64,000 nt of DNA, taken from Pseudomonas sp. R5-89-07. GTDB taxonomy: Bacteria > Pseudomonadota > Gammaproteobacteria > Pseudomonadales > Pseudomonadaceae. Positions 1 through 8,760 of the stretch are shown piece after piece. The notes under the pieces were generated by a model. The model had not been told where the DNA came from, made no database searches, and saw only the letters and a program-made list of their open reading frames with translations. The DNA lies in assembly GCF_003851685.1 (NCBI RefSeq), contig NZ_CP027727.1, forward strand, positions 1,922,001 to 1,986,000, written 5' to 3'. A program made the translations under genes and the position numbers. Position 1 is the first letter of the stretch. The number at the start of each line of letters is the position of its first letter.

Positions 1-267
1 CTTGTTGGGCGACAGGCCGGCGGCCACACCGTCGTCGCGCAACAGCACGTCTTCGACCTGCGGGGTATCGGGCACCATCACGATGATGAACTCGGCTTCC
101 TGCGCGACTTGCTGCGGGTTGGCCAGGGCCACGGCGCCGGCGCTGATCAGTTCAGCCGGGGCCTTGCCATGATGCTCGGAGAGGAACAGTTGGTGACCTG
201 CTTTCTGCAGGTTGGCGGCCATGGGTTGGCCCATGATGCCGGTGCCGATAAATCCGATTTTAGCCAT
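1..267 (-). CDS. glxR: 2-hydroxy-3-oxopropionate (tartronate semialdehyde) reductase, C-terminus cut by window edge
   Basis: Only the first 89 codons are in the window; the gene runs off base 1. The product begins MAKIGFIGTGIMGQPMAANL, the Rossmann GxGxxG dinucleotide-binding start of the beta-hydroxyacid dehydrogenase family, which reduces tartronate semialdehyde to D-glycerate with NAD(P)H. It is the third gene of the minus-strand gcl-hyi-glxR order, which supports the substrate. The ATG at 267 follows an AGAGGAT ribosome site. An 85-base gap separates it from hyi. The catalytic lysine region lies outside the window, so the family is certain but the exact substrate rests on context. Confidence 0.93.
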   Translation of the reverse strand, partial: MAKIGFIGTGIMGQPMAANLQKAGHQLFLSEHHGKAPAELISAGAVALANPQQVAQEAEFIIVMVPDTPQVEDVLLRDDGVAAGLSPNK

Positions 268-293
268 GAAGAAAATCCTCTTTTTATTCGATA

Positions 294-315
294 GGCAGAC
301 TGGGTGAGGTCTGCC
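294..315. other. Stem-loop in the hyi-glxR gap
   Basis: GGCAGAC and GTCTGCC form a perfect 7-bp stem around an 8-base loop. No T-run follows on the minus strand, so it is not a classic terminator. It may modulate message stability between hyi and glxR. A short ATGTGGGAGGG remnant at 331-341 resembles half of a REP. Confidence 0.4.
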
Positions 316-352
316 AAACACAGCGGGTCCAAATGTGGGAGGGTTGTGTCTG

Positions 353-1135
353 TTAAATGGCGTTGTGACTTTTGAGCCAGCCAAGCCCGGCTTCGGTGGT
401 GGTCAACGGCTTGTATTCACAGCCGACCCAACCCGCGTAGCCGATGCGGTCCAGGTGCTCGAACAGGAAGCGGTAGTTGATCTCACCGGTGCCCGGCTCG
501 TTGCGCCCTGGGTTGTCGGCCAGCTGGATGTGGTTGATCACCCCCAGGTGCGTGGCCATGGTGCGGGCCAGGTCGCCCTCCATGATTTGCATGTGGTAGA
601 TGTCGTATTGCAGGAACAGGTTGTCACTGCCCACCTGCTCGCGAATCGACAGAGCCTGCGCGGTGTTGTTGAGGTAGAAACCCGGAGTGTCGCGGGTGTT
701 GATCATCTCCATCACCAGCTTGATGCCTGCGGCCTGCAACTTCTCGGCGGCGTACTTGAGGTTGGCGACGAAGGTCTTTTCCACGGTTTCGTCATCCACG
801 CCCTGCGGCCGGATGCCCGCCAGGCAGTTGACCTGGGTGTTGCCCAGCACCTGGGCGTAGGCGATGGCCAGCTTGACCCCGGCGCGGAATTCCTCGACCC
901 GGTCGGGGTGGCAGGCCAGGCCGCGTTCGCCTTTGGCCCAGTCACCGGCCGGCAGGTTGAACAGCACCTGGGTCAGGCCGTTGGCGTCGAGCTGCGCCTT
1001 GATCTCGGCGGAGCTGAACTCATACGGGAACAGGTATTCCACGCCCTGAAAGCCCGCATCGGCGGCCGCTTTGAAGCGGGCAAGGAAATCCTGTTCGGTA
1101 AACAGCATGGACAGGTTGGCGGCAAAGCGCGGCAT
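353..1135 (-). CDS. hyi: Hydroxypyruvate isomerase
   Basis: A 260-residue TIM-barrel protein of the xylose-isomerase-like family; the E. coli Hyi is about the same length. It interconverts hydroxypyruvate and tartronate semialdehyde, the product of Gcl. Visible family features are MPRFAANLSMLF at the start, the GVEYLFPYE strand and the GCEYKP segment near the end that contributes a metal ligand. The ATG at 1135 was chosen over an in-frame start 15 codons upstream because it has an AAGGAGA site eight bases away. The gene starts 10 bases after gcl stops, so the two are clearly co-transcribed. Confidence 0.93.
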   Translation of the reverse strand: MPRFAANLSMLFTEQDFLARFKAAADAGFQGVEYLFPYEFSSAEIKAQLDANGLTQVLFNLPAGDWAKGERGLACHPDRVEEFRAGVKLAIAYAQVLGNTQVNCLAGIRPQGVDDETVEKTFVANLKYAAEKLQAAGIKLVMEMINTRDTPGFYLNNTAQALSIREQVGSDNLFLQYDIYHMQIMEGDLARTMATHLGVINHIQLADNPGRNEPGTGEINYRFLFEHLDRIGYAGWVGCEYKPLTTTEAGLGWLKSHNAI

Positions 1136-1145
1136 AGGGTTCTCC

Positions 1146-2921
<1,776 letters not shown>

Positions 2922-2948
2922 GATTTTGGTGCCTCTTGCGTTTTGTAA

Positions 2949-2958
2949 TTGTATACAA
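2949..2958. promoter_or_regulatory. Perfect palindrome TTGTATACAA, candidate operator (proximal to gcl)
   Basis: This 10-bp palindrome lies 28 bases upstream of the gcl start codon. An identical copy is 128 bases away at 3077-3086. The sequence is close to the GTATAC-centred sites of FCD-type GntR regulators such as UxuR. Which regulator binds is not known; no GntR gene of that type is in the window. Confidence 0.6.
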
Positions 2959-3076
2959 GTGGTGTCTGGACAAAGTGTATTCACGCCGAGCGACGCAGGT
3001 CAATGCATTTTGTAAACTGGCCTTTGCGTTCGTCGGAACGGCTTTTTTCGACGTATGGAAGGTTTGTCTGGAAATA

Positions 3077-3086
3077 TTGTATACAA
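3077..3086. promoter_or_regulatory. Perfect palindrome TTGTATACAA, candidate operator (distal copy)
   Basis: The second identical copy, 92 bases upstream of the GlcG-like start. With the copy at 2949 it brackets the divergent promoter region, an arrangement that would allow one dimer-pair to control both transcripts. Confidence 0.6.
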
Positions 3087-3177
3087 AAACAAATGTCATT
3101 GTGTTCTATTTGTTTGATCGAGCATCTGAACAAACAGACCTCCACCGCATTCCCAATAACAAAAGAAGGACGGCACC

Positions 3178-3618
3178 ATGAGCGCTTTAACCTTGAAACT
3201 CGCCACCCAACTGGCCGGCCAGGCCCTCGTCGCAGGGCGTACCATTTCGGCCGCGCCGCTGACCATTGCGGTACTCGACAGCGGCGGCCACCTGGTGACC
3301 CTGCAACGCGAAGATGGCGCCAGCCTGTTGCGCCCGCAGATTGCCATCGGCAAGGCTTGGGGTGCGATTGCCCTGGGCAAGGGCTCGCGCCTGCTGGCGC
3401 TGGATGCGCAGCAGCGGCCGGCATTTATCGCCGCGCTGAACAGCCTGGGGCAGGGCAGTGTGGTGCCGGCGCCCGGTGGCGTGTTGATTCGGAATCAGGA
3501 CGGTGTGGTGCTGGGGGCAATCGGGATCAGCGGGGATACGTCGGATATTGACGAGCAGTGCGCGATTACGGCGATCGAGGGGGTGGGGTTGATGGCGGAT
3601 GCGGGGGTGTCAGCCTGA
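3178..3618 (+). CDS. GlcG/HbpS-like (DUF336) heme-binding family protein
   Basis: A 146-residue single-domain protein of the GlcG/HbpS family (PF03928): LTIAVLDSGGHLVTLQREDGASLL, then GKAWGAIALGKGSR, and a C-terminal GAIGISGDTSDIDEQCA. Members lie next to glycolate and glyoxylate genes in many proteobacteria, but their biochemical role is not settled; some related proteins bind heme. The start ATG follows AAGAAGGA. It is transcribed away from gcl and shares the region holding the two TTGTATACAA sites, so co-regulation is likely. No signal peptide is visible, so it should be cytoplasmic. Confidence 0.85.
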   Translation: MSALTLKLATQLAGQALVAGRTISAAPLTIAVLDSGGHLVTLQREDGASLLRPQIAIGKAWGAIALGKGSRLLALDAQQRPAFIAALNSLGQGSVVPAPGGVLIRNQDGVVLGAIGISGDTSDIDEQCAITAIEGVGLMADAGVSA

Positions 3619-3640
3619 TCTGGGGTGGCCTTGAAAAGCA

Positions 3641-3730
3641 TCGGGGGCAAGCCCCCTCCCACACTTGATCGGGTTTACACATTTCTATTTGAGAATACAG
3701 TCAAATGTGGGAGGGGGCTTGCCCCCGATT
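3641..3730. repeat. REPIN (inverted REP pair), class with CGGGGG outward
   Basis: Two inverted copies of TCGGGGGCAAGCCCCCTCCCACA flank about 45 bases of spacer. Each copy can fold on itself (GGGGGC AA GCCCCC) and the two can pair with each other. It lies between the 3' ends of the GlcG-like gene and the TetR gene. Confidence 0.9.
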
Positions 3731-3750
3731 AGGCCAGGCGCCTCGGTACA

Positions 3751-4356
3751 TCAATCCGGCTCACACCCCTTGAGCACCAACCGGATAATCGTCCGCGCCG
3801 CCGCCTCATAGTCCGCTTCATCCAGCTTGGCTTTGCCTGTCACCGCTGAAATCTGCCAGTCAAAATCGGCATAGGTCTGGGTCGCAGCCCAGATGCTGAA
3901 CATCAAGTGATTAGGCTCGATCGCCGCAATCAGGCCACGGTCCACCCAGCTCTGAATGCAGTCGATATTGTGCTTGGCCTGGGCATTGAGCTGTTCGACC
4001 TGTTCGGCGCTCAGGTGCGGGGCGCCGTGCATGATTTCGCTGGCGAACACTTTGGAGGCAAACGGTAGGTCGCGGGAGATGCGGATTTTCGAACGAATGT
4101 AATTGCTCAACACTTCCTTGGGTTCGCCTTCGGGGTTGAACGGCGTGGAAGCGGCGAGGATCGGCTCGATGATGCTTTCGAGCACCTCGCGGTAGAGGTT
4201 GTCCTTGGACTTGAAATAGTAATAGACGTTGGGCTTGGGCAGCCCCGCCTTGGCGGCGATGTCGCTGGTTTTGGTCGCGGCGAAGCCCTTGTCGGCAAAC
4301 TCCTCGCTCGCCGCCCGCAGGATTTTTTCTTTGTTGCGCTCGCGAATGGTGCTCAT
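3751..4356 (-). CDS. TetR-family regulator, RutR-like
   Basis: 201 residues. The N-terminal helix-turn-helix reads ILRAASEEFADKGFAATKTS followed by KAGLPKPNVYYYFKSKDNLY, as in RutR, the pyrimidine-responsive regulator. The C-terminal half (KIRISRDLPFASKVFASEIM, LMFSIWAATQTYADF) fits the RutR-type ligand domain. In many pseudomonads a relative sits by purine or pyrimidine catabolic genes, so control of the neighbouring glyoxylate operon is plausible but not shown. The ATG at 4356 has an AAGGAAG site; the 13-codon longer frame has none. It is divergent from the LacI gene across 143 bases. Confidence 0.85.
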   Translation of the reverse strand: MSTIRERNKEKILRAASEEFADKGFAATKTSDIAAKAGLPKPNVYYYFKSKDNLYREVLESIIEPILAASTPFNPEGEPKEVLSNYIRSKIRISRDLPFASKVFASEIMHGAPHLSAEQVEQLNAQAKHNIDCIQSWVDRGLIAAIEPNHLMFSIWAATQTYADFDWQISAVTGKAKLDEADYEAAARTIIRLVLKGCEPD

Positions 4357-4499
4357 AAACCAGGAACTTCCTTGCCATGACAGGCGGTTGCGCATGGTAG
4401 CACCGGCTATCCGCGGGCCTCAACAACGCGCATTGCCACGCTTTCCCTGGGCGGCGTTTGCCATTACCGTAGCGGATCTTTCGCAGTGGGCACTGGCCG

Positions 4500-5516
4500 A
4501 TGGACTCCTCTGAAAAAAACGTGATTACGTCCCTGGATGTGGCCCGGCATGCCGGCGTTTCGCGTTCGGCGGTGTCGCGCACATTTACCGCTGGCGCCAG
4601 TGTGGCCCCGGCGACGCGGGAGAAGGTGCTGGCTTCGGCCAAGGCTCTGGGCTATCAGGTCAACATGATTGCCCGCACCATGAACAAAGGCAGCAGCAAC
4701 TTCGTCGGCGTGGTCACCGCCGGTTTCGACAGTGCCTTTCGTGCCAGCCTCTTGAGCCCCATCGCCCATAGCCTCAGCCGTCGGGGCTTGATGCCGTTGC
4801 TGATGAATGCCGACGACCCGGCGCAGCTTGAACAGTCGTTGCATGCGCTGCTCAGCTACCAGATTGCCGGGGTGATCCTGACCTCGGCTTCGCCGCCATT
4901 GTCGGTGGTCCAGCATTACCTGGACCGACAGATCCCGGTGGCGATGATCAATCGCGGCCATGAATTGCCGGGGGCCGAAGTGGTGGGCAGCGATAACCGC
5001 GCCGGCGGGCGCATGGCCGCCGAAGCCTTGCTCAGGGGCGGGGCGCGGCGCCTGGCGTTCATCGGTCAGGGCGAGCACAACTTCAGCAGCCGCGAACGTT
5101 GGCTGGGGTTCTCCGAGTGCCTGGCCGAGGCCGGCGTCGAGGTGCAGACGGTGTTCAATGAAACCCCCGGTTATCAGGGCGGCCTGCAAGCCTTGTTGGC
5201 ACTCTTCAGTCAGGGGGATGGGCCGGATGGGATTTTCTGCGCCACCGATATGCTGGCGCTCGGGGCCATGGATGCACTGCGCTATACGTTGCACCGCCAG
5301 GTACCGCAACAGGTGCAGGTGATTGGCTTCGACGATATTGCCCAGGCCGCGCAACTGGCCTATGACCTGACCACCGTGCGTCAGGACAGCGTGCAACTGG
5401 CGCAACGCGCGGTCAGCGCCATTGTTTCACGGGGCGAGAATTTCACGCGCATCAAAGAGTTCGAGCCGGTGCCGGTCACCTTGATCGAGCGTGGCACCAC
5501 GAAGTTTCAGAAATAA
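4500..5516 (+). CDS. LacI-family transcriptional regulator of the putative phytate locus
   Basis: 338 residues. The N-terminal LacI helix-turn-helix is ITSLDVARHAGVSRSAVSRTF, the hinge region follows to about residue 60, and the rest is a periplasmic-binding-protein-like sensor ending in GFDDIAQAAQLAYDLTTVRQ and ERGTT. The gene is followed in the same direction by phosphatase, transporter, porin and phosphatase genes, so it is the likely local regulator. A perfect 20-bp palindrome typical of LacI operators lies 109 bases past its stop codon. The inducer is unknown; inositol or an inositol phosphate is the guess from context. No strong ribosome site is seen before the ATG. Confidence 0.92.
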   Translation: MDSSEKNVITSLDVARHAGVSRSAVSRTFTAGASVAPATREKVLASAKALGYQVNMIARTMNKGSSNFVGVVTAGFDSAFRASLLSPIAHSLSRRGLMPLLMNADDPAQLEQSLHALLSYQIAGVILTSASPPLSVVQHYLDRQIPVAMINRGHELPGAEVVGSDNRAGGRMAAEALLRGGARRLAFIGQGEHNFSSRERWLGFSECLAEAGVEVQTVFNETPGYQGGLQALLALFSQGDGPDGIFCATDMLALGAMDALRYTLHRQVPQQVQVIGFDDIAQAAQLAYDLTTVRQDSVQLAQRAVSAIVSRGENFTRIKEFEPVPVTLIERGTTKFQK

Positions 5517-5519
5517 AAT

Positions 5520-5536
5520 TTCAATATTGTATTGAA
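5520..5536. promoter_or_regulatory. Inverted repeat TTCAATA-TTG-TATTGAA after lacI-type gene
   Basis: Perfect 7-bp half sites with a 3-base spacer, in an AT-rich patch directly after the regulator's stop codon and upstream of the enzyme genes. It could be a second operator or a weak hairpin; no T-run follows. Confidence 0.4.
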
Positions 5537-5624
5537 GTGAAAATTTATTTCGTGTTGTATGGGTGGCAGTGGTGAGTGGCTGACTTCTGCAAAAGGGCAG
5601 GCCTTCACTTTTTTTTTCCCAGTT

Positions 5625-5644
5625 GATTGCACACGTGTGCAATC
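5625..5644. promoter_or_regulatory. Perfect 20-bp LacI-type operator palindrome
   Basis: GATTGCACACGTGTGCAATC is its own reverse complement and has the central CG pair usual for LacI/GalR operators. It ends 19 bases before the start codon of the inositol-monophosphatase-family gene, where a bound repressor would block transcription of the downstream locus. Confidence 0.8.
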
Positions 5645-5663
5645 TGCGTTGAAGGCAGGCTTT

Positions 5664-6488
5664 ATGACTCAAGCACAGACGTTACCGGACCTGGATCACC
5701 TGGCAGCGCGTTACGCATTGGTGCGTCAGGTCGCGATGGAAGCCGCGCAGCGTGGCATGACGTATTACCAGCAGCGCGAGCAACTGAACGTCGAGCACAA
5801 GGATTCGGTGCCCCAGGACGTGGTCAGCATCGCCGACCGCGAGCTGGAGGCGTTTATCAAGGCACGCCTGGCCGAGCAGTTTCCCGAGGATGGTTTTGTA
5901 GGGGAGGAGGGCGGTGCCGCCGGCTTGCAGGCGCGGTGTGTGTGGGTCGTGGACCCCATCGACGGCACCAGTTGCTTCGTCAATGGCTTGCACACCTGGT
6001 GTGTGTCCATCGGTTTGCTGGTGGACGGCCAACCCTGGCTCGGTGCCGTGGCCGACGCCAATCACAACGAGCTGTTCCACGCTTGCCGCGGCCTGGGCGC
6101 CTTTGTGAACGACACGCCAATCCGGGTCAGCCCGGCTGCGGATATTCGCTACGGCGTGACCGGTGTCGGCACCTCCCATCGGCGCGGCAAGGAGCATTTC
6201 ATCCCGTTCCTGAGTGGCTTGCTGGAGGGCGGCGGCATGTTTATCCGTAACGGCTCCGGCGCGTTGATGATCGCCTACGTCGCGGCCGGGCGCCTGGTGG
6301 GCTACTACGAAACCCATATCAATAGCTGGGATTGTGCGGCAGGCCTGGTGCTGGTCAGTGAAGCCGGCGGCCGTTGCAGTGATTTCCTGCGCGGCGATGG
6401 CTTGCTCGGCGGCAATCCGTTGCTGGTGGCCAGCCCCCAGGTGTACCCGCAACTGGCCGAATTGATCGGCCCGTCACTGGAGGCCTGA
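5664..6488 (+). CDS. Inositol-monophosphatase-family phosphatase
   Basis: 274 residues. The metal site motifs of the family are intact: GEEGG near residue 80, VVDPIDGT at about 95-102 (Asp97 and Asp100), and NSWDCAAG near 220. The family removes phosphate from inositol monophosphates and related small sugar phosphates with Mg2+, in the cytoplasm. No signal peptide is visible. Its place between the LacI-type operator and an organophosphate-type transporter suggests it acts on the imported compound, for example inositol 2-phosphate left by phytase. The ATG at 5664 follows a GAAGGCAGG site; the longer frame would run through the operator. Other family activities (nucleotidase, fructose bisphosphatase) cannot be excluded. 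Confidence 0.9.
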   Translation: MTQAQTLPDLDHLAARYALVRQVAMEAAQRGMTYYQQREQLNVEHKDSVPQDVVSIADRELEAFIKARLAEQFPEDGFVGEEGGAAGLQARCVWVVDPIDGTSCFVNGLHTWCVSIGLLVDGQPWLGAVADANHNELFHACRGLGAFVNDTPIRVSPAADIRYGVTGVGTSHRRGKEHFIPFLSGLLEGGGMFIRNGSGALMIAYVAAGRLVGYYETHINSWDCAAGLVLVSEAGGRCSDFLRGDGLLGGNPLLVASPQVYPQLAELIGPSLEA

Positions 6489-6550
6489 GCCCGTTTCACG
6501 ATCCCGTGTTTCAACGTACAGCGAATAATAACAATAGGAGACTGTCCGCC

Positions 6551-7921
6551 ATGAAATCCCTGCTGTCCTTGTTCCACGCCGCGCCCGCGCGGCCCCTGGT
6601 GGCCGACCCCGATGGGCGACGTTTTCGCCGGGTGCGCTGGCTGACCTTTTTATCCATGTCCTTGAGCTACGCGCTGTTCTACGTATGCCGGTTGTCTTTC
6701 AATGTGGCCAAGCCAGCGCTGGTGGGCCAGAACCTGCTGAGCCCCACGCAACTGGGCATGATCGGTTCGGCGTTGTTCTTTACCTATGCGGTGGGCAAGC
6801 TGGTCAATGGTTTTCTGGCTGACCATGCCAATGTGCGACGTTTCATGATGCTCGGGTTGTTGATCAGTGCGGTGGTCAACGCCTGCATGGGCCTGACCAC
6901 CAACGCGGTCATTCTCACCCTGGCCTGGGGCCTGAACGGTTGGGCCCAGTCCATGGGCGTGGGGCCGTGCGTGGTGTCGTTGTCGCGCTGGTATGCCGAC
7001 AAGGAACGCGGCACCTTCTATGGCTTCTGGTCGATTGCCCACAGTCTGGGCGAGGCGCTGACCTACATCGCCGTCGCGGCCGTGATCGTGACCTGGGGCT
7101 GGCAATACGGCTACTTCCTGGCGACCGCCATGGGCGTGCTTGGCATGTTGCTGATCTACCTGTTCATGGCTGACTCGCCGCAGAGCGCGGGCTTTCCTGA
7201 AGTGGACGGCGGCCGCGAGGAAGTGCTGCTCAAGACCGTCGGCAAGTGGGGCGCGCAACTGGCACTCTTGAAAAACCCGGCGCTGTGGCTGCTGGCCCTG
7301 GCTTCATGCCTGATGTACATCGGCCGGTATGCGGTGATTTCCTGGGGGGTGTTCTTCCTGGAAAACGCCAAGGGCTACAACACGCTGTCGGCCTCGGCGC
7401 TGATCTCCATCACCGGTGTGTTCGGCATCGTCGGCACGGGCCTGAGCGGGCTGATCTCCGACCGCTTCTTCAGCGGCCGGCGCCATGGCCTGGCGATCCT
7501 GTTTGGTTTGACGAACAGCGCGTCGTTGGGGATGTTCCTGTTTTTGCCCGGTGGCCACTACTGGCTGGACGCGGCGGCGATGATGCTGTTCGGCCTGTCC
7601 ATGGGTGCGCTGCTGTGTTTCCTCGGCGGCCTGATGGCCGTGGACATTGCCGCTAAAAGTGCAGCCGGTGCGGCGCTGGGCATGATCGGCATTGCCAGCT
7701 ACGCCGGGGCGGCGGCGGGCGAGATTCTCACCGGAGTGCTGATCGAGCACGGCACGACCCTGGCCCAAGACGGCAGCAAGCTGTACGACTTTCATACCCT
7801 GTCGCTGTTCTGGCTGGGCGCCTCATTGATTTCAGTGCTGATGACCGCGTTGTTTTCCGGGCAGGTTCACCGCCGTAAGCGAAAACAACGGCCTCTGGTC
7901 GATACGCCGTTAACGAACTGA
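6551..7921 (+). CDS. Organophosphate:phosphate antiporter-type MFS transporter (GlpT/UhpT family)
   Basis: 456 residues with about 12 membrane segments. The first helix reads YALFYVCRLSFNVAKPAL, matching the Y-x-x-x-Y-x-x-R-x-x-F-x-x-A-x-P pattern of GlpT and UhpT. Arg47 there, and Arg259 in MYIGRYAVISWGVFFL, correspond by alignment to the two GlpT arginines (45 and 269) that hold the substrate phosphate. It should therefore import a phosphorylated organic compound in exchange for phosphate. The ATG at 6551 follows AATAGGAG. It lies 62 bases after the IMPase-family gene, in the same operon. The exact substrate is inferred from context only; a UhpC-like sensor role is possible but there is no UhpAB pair nearby. 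Confidence 0.88.
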   Translation: MKSLLSLFHAAPARPLVADPDGRRFRRVRWLTFLSMSLSYALFYVCRLSFNVAKPALVGQNLLSPTQLGMIGSALFFTYAVGKLVNGFLADHANVRRFMMLGLLISAVVNACMGLTTNAVILTLAWGLNGWAQSMGVGPCVVSLSRWYADKERGTFYGFWSIAHSLGEALTYIAVAAVIVTWGWQYGYFLATAMGVLGMLLIYLFMADSPQSAGFPEVDGGREEVLLKTVGKWGAQLALLKNPALWLLALASCLMYIGRYAVISWGVFFLENAKGYNTLSASALISITGVFGIVGTGLSGLISDRFFSGRRHGLAILFGLTNSASLGMFLFLPGGHYWLDAAAMMLFGLSMGALLCFLGGLMAVDIAAKSAAGAALGMIGIASYAGAAAGEILTGVLIEHGTTLAQDGSKLYDFHTLSLFWLGASLISVLMTALFSGQVHRRKRKQRPLVDTPLTN

Positions 7922-7956
7922 TCACCCTTTGGTTTCAACAGTTCCGAGTCATCGGA

Positions 7957-7968
7957 AGCGGTACCGCT
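7957..7968. promoter_or_regulatory. 12-bp palindrome AGCGGTACCGCT before the porin gene
   Basis: Perfect palindrome in the 103-base gap between transporter and porin genes. It differs from the LacI-type site at 5625 and may be chance in GC-rich DNA. Confidence 0.25.
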
Positions 7969-8024
7969 GCGCGCGTAAAACAGCAAAGTTGTCGTCATCC
8001 ACAATAAAAATAACAGGTGAAAAT

Positions 8025-8744
8025 ATGAGGAAGTTGAGCGCTGGACATTGTGGGAAAGTATTGAGGCGATACTCGTTTATCGGCCTGGTGATTGCCTCCA
8101 CCACCACCCAGGCGCTGGAGCTGGATTACCAGCACCAGTACTCCGAAGTGGAGCGTGAGCATAAAGACAAAGTGATGCTGACCCAAGCCCTGGACAATGG
8201 CCTGGCCTTTTCCTTCGAAGCCGTGATGGCCACTGCGCCTGACAGCGATGGCGGACCCGGCAAGGCGTTTTCCCGCCTGACCAAGGACGAACTCAAAGCC
8301 AAGGTCAAGTACAGCCACAAGCTGGGCGCCCAGTGGAAACTCAAGCCCAAGTTCACCTACGCCGACGGCAAGGATAAGAAGTCCTATAAGCCGTCGCTGA
8401 AAGTGTCCTATGCCCTCACCGAGAAGTTCTCCATTACGCCGGGCTATTACCACAAGCTCACGCGGTATGACGAAACCGGCAAGGCCGACAAGCACGACGA
8501 CGCGGTCGAGCTGGGCGCCAAGTACAAGTTCGGCCTGTTATCGGTTGGGGTCGGGCGCAAGCAGATTTACAGCAACCAGATTGTCTTCGACGGCACGCGC
8601 AAGAACTACAGCAACAAGCTGTTGTTGGAATACAAACTGACCAAACGCCTGACGCCCTACCTGGAAGTGGCCGACGTGTATGTCGACAAAGACACTGACC
8701 AGCGCCAGGCCCGCTATCGCGTGGGCTTCTCCTACGAATTCTGA
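8025..8744 (+). CDS. KdgM-like small outer-membrane channel protein
   Basis: 239 residues. A signal peptide ends near TTTQA-LELDYQH. The mature part alternates short amphipathic strands (QHQYSEVEREHKDKVMLTQA, LKAKVKYSHKLG, KLKPKFTYADGK, KLLLEYKLTKRLTPYLEVAD) and ends RYRVGFSYEF with a terminal phenylalanine, typical of a beta-barrel. Length and strand pattern fit the KdgM family of 12-strand channels for oligogalacturonates, which favour anions. The many lysines suit a polyanionic solute. It sits between the transporter and two secreted acid phosphatases, so uptake of phosphorylated substrate or product across the outer membrane is the likely role. Confidence 0.75.
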   Translation: MRKLSAGHCGKVLRRYSFIGLVIASTTTQALELDYQHQYSEVEREHKDKVMLTQALDNGLAFSFEAVMATAPDSDGGPGKAFSRLTKDELKAKVKYSHKLGAQWKLKPKFTYADGKDKKSYKPSLKVSYALTEKFSITPGYYHKLTRYDETGKADKHDDAVELGAKYKFGLLSVGVGRKQIYSNQIVFDGTRKNYSNKLLLEYKLTKRLTPYLEVADVYVDKDTDQRQARYRVGFSYEF

Positions 8745-8760
8745 TGAAAGGAACCCGAGC

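Noticed and set aside
3641..3730. Possible CRISPR-like repeat array from recurring GGGGGCAAGCCCCC units
   Set aside because: The units occur as single inverted pairs scattered between genes, not in regularly spaced direct repeats; they are REPINs.
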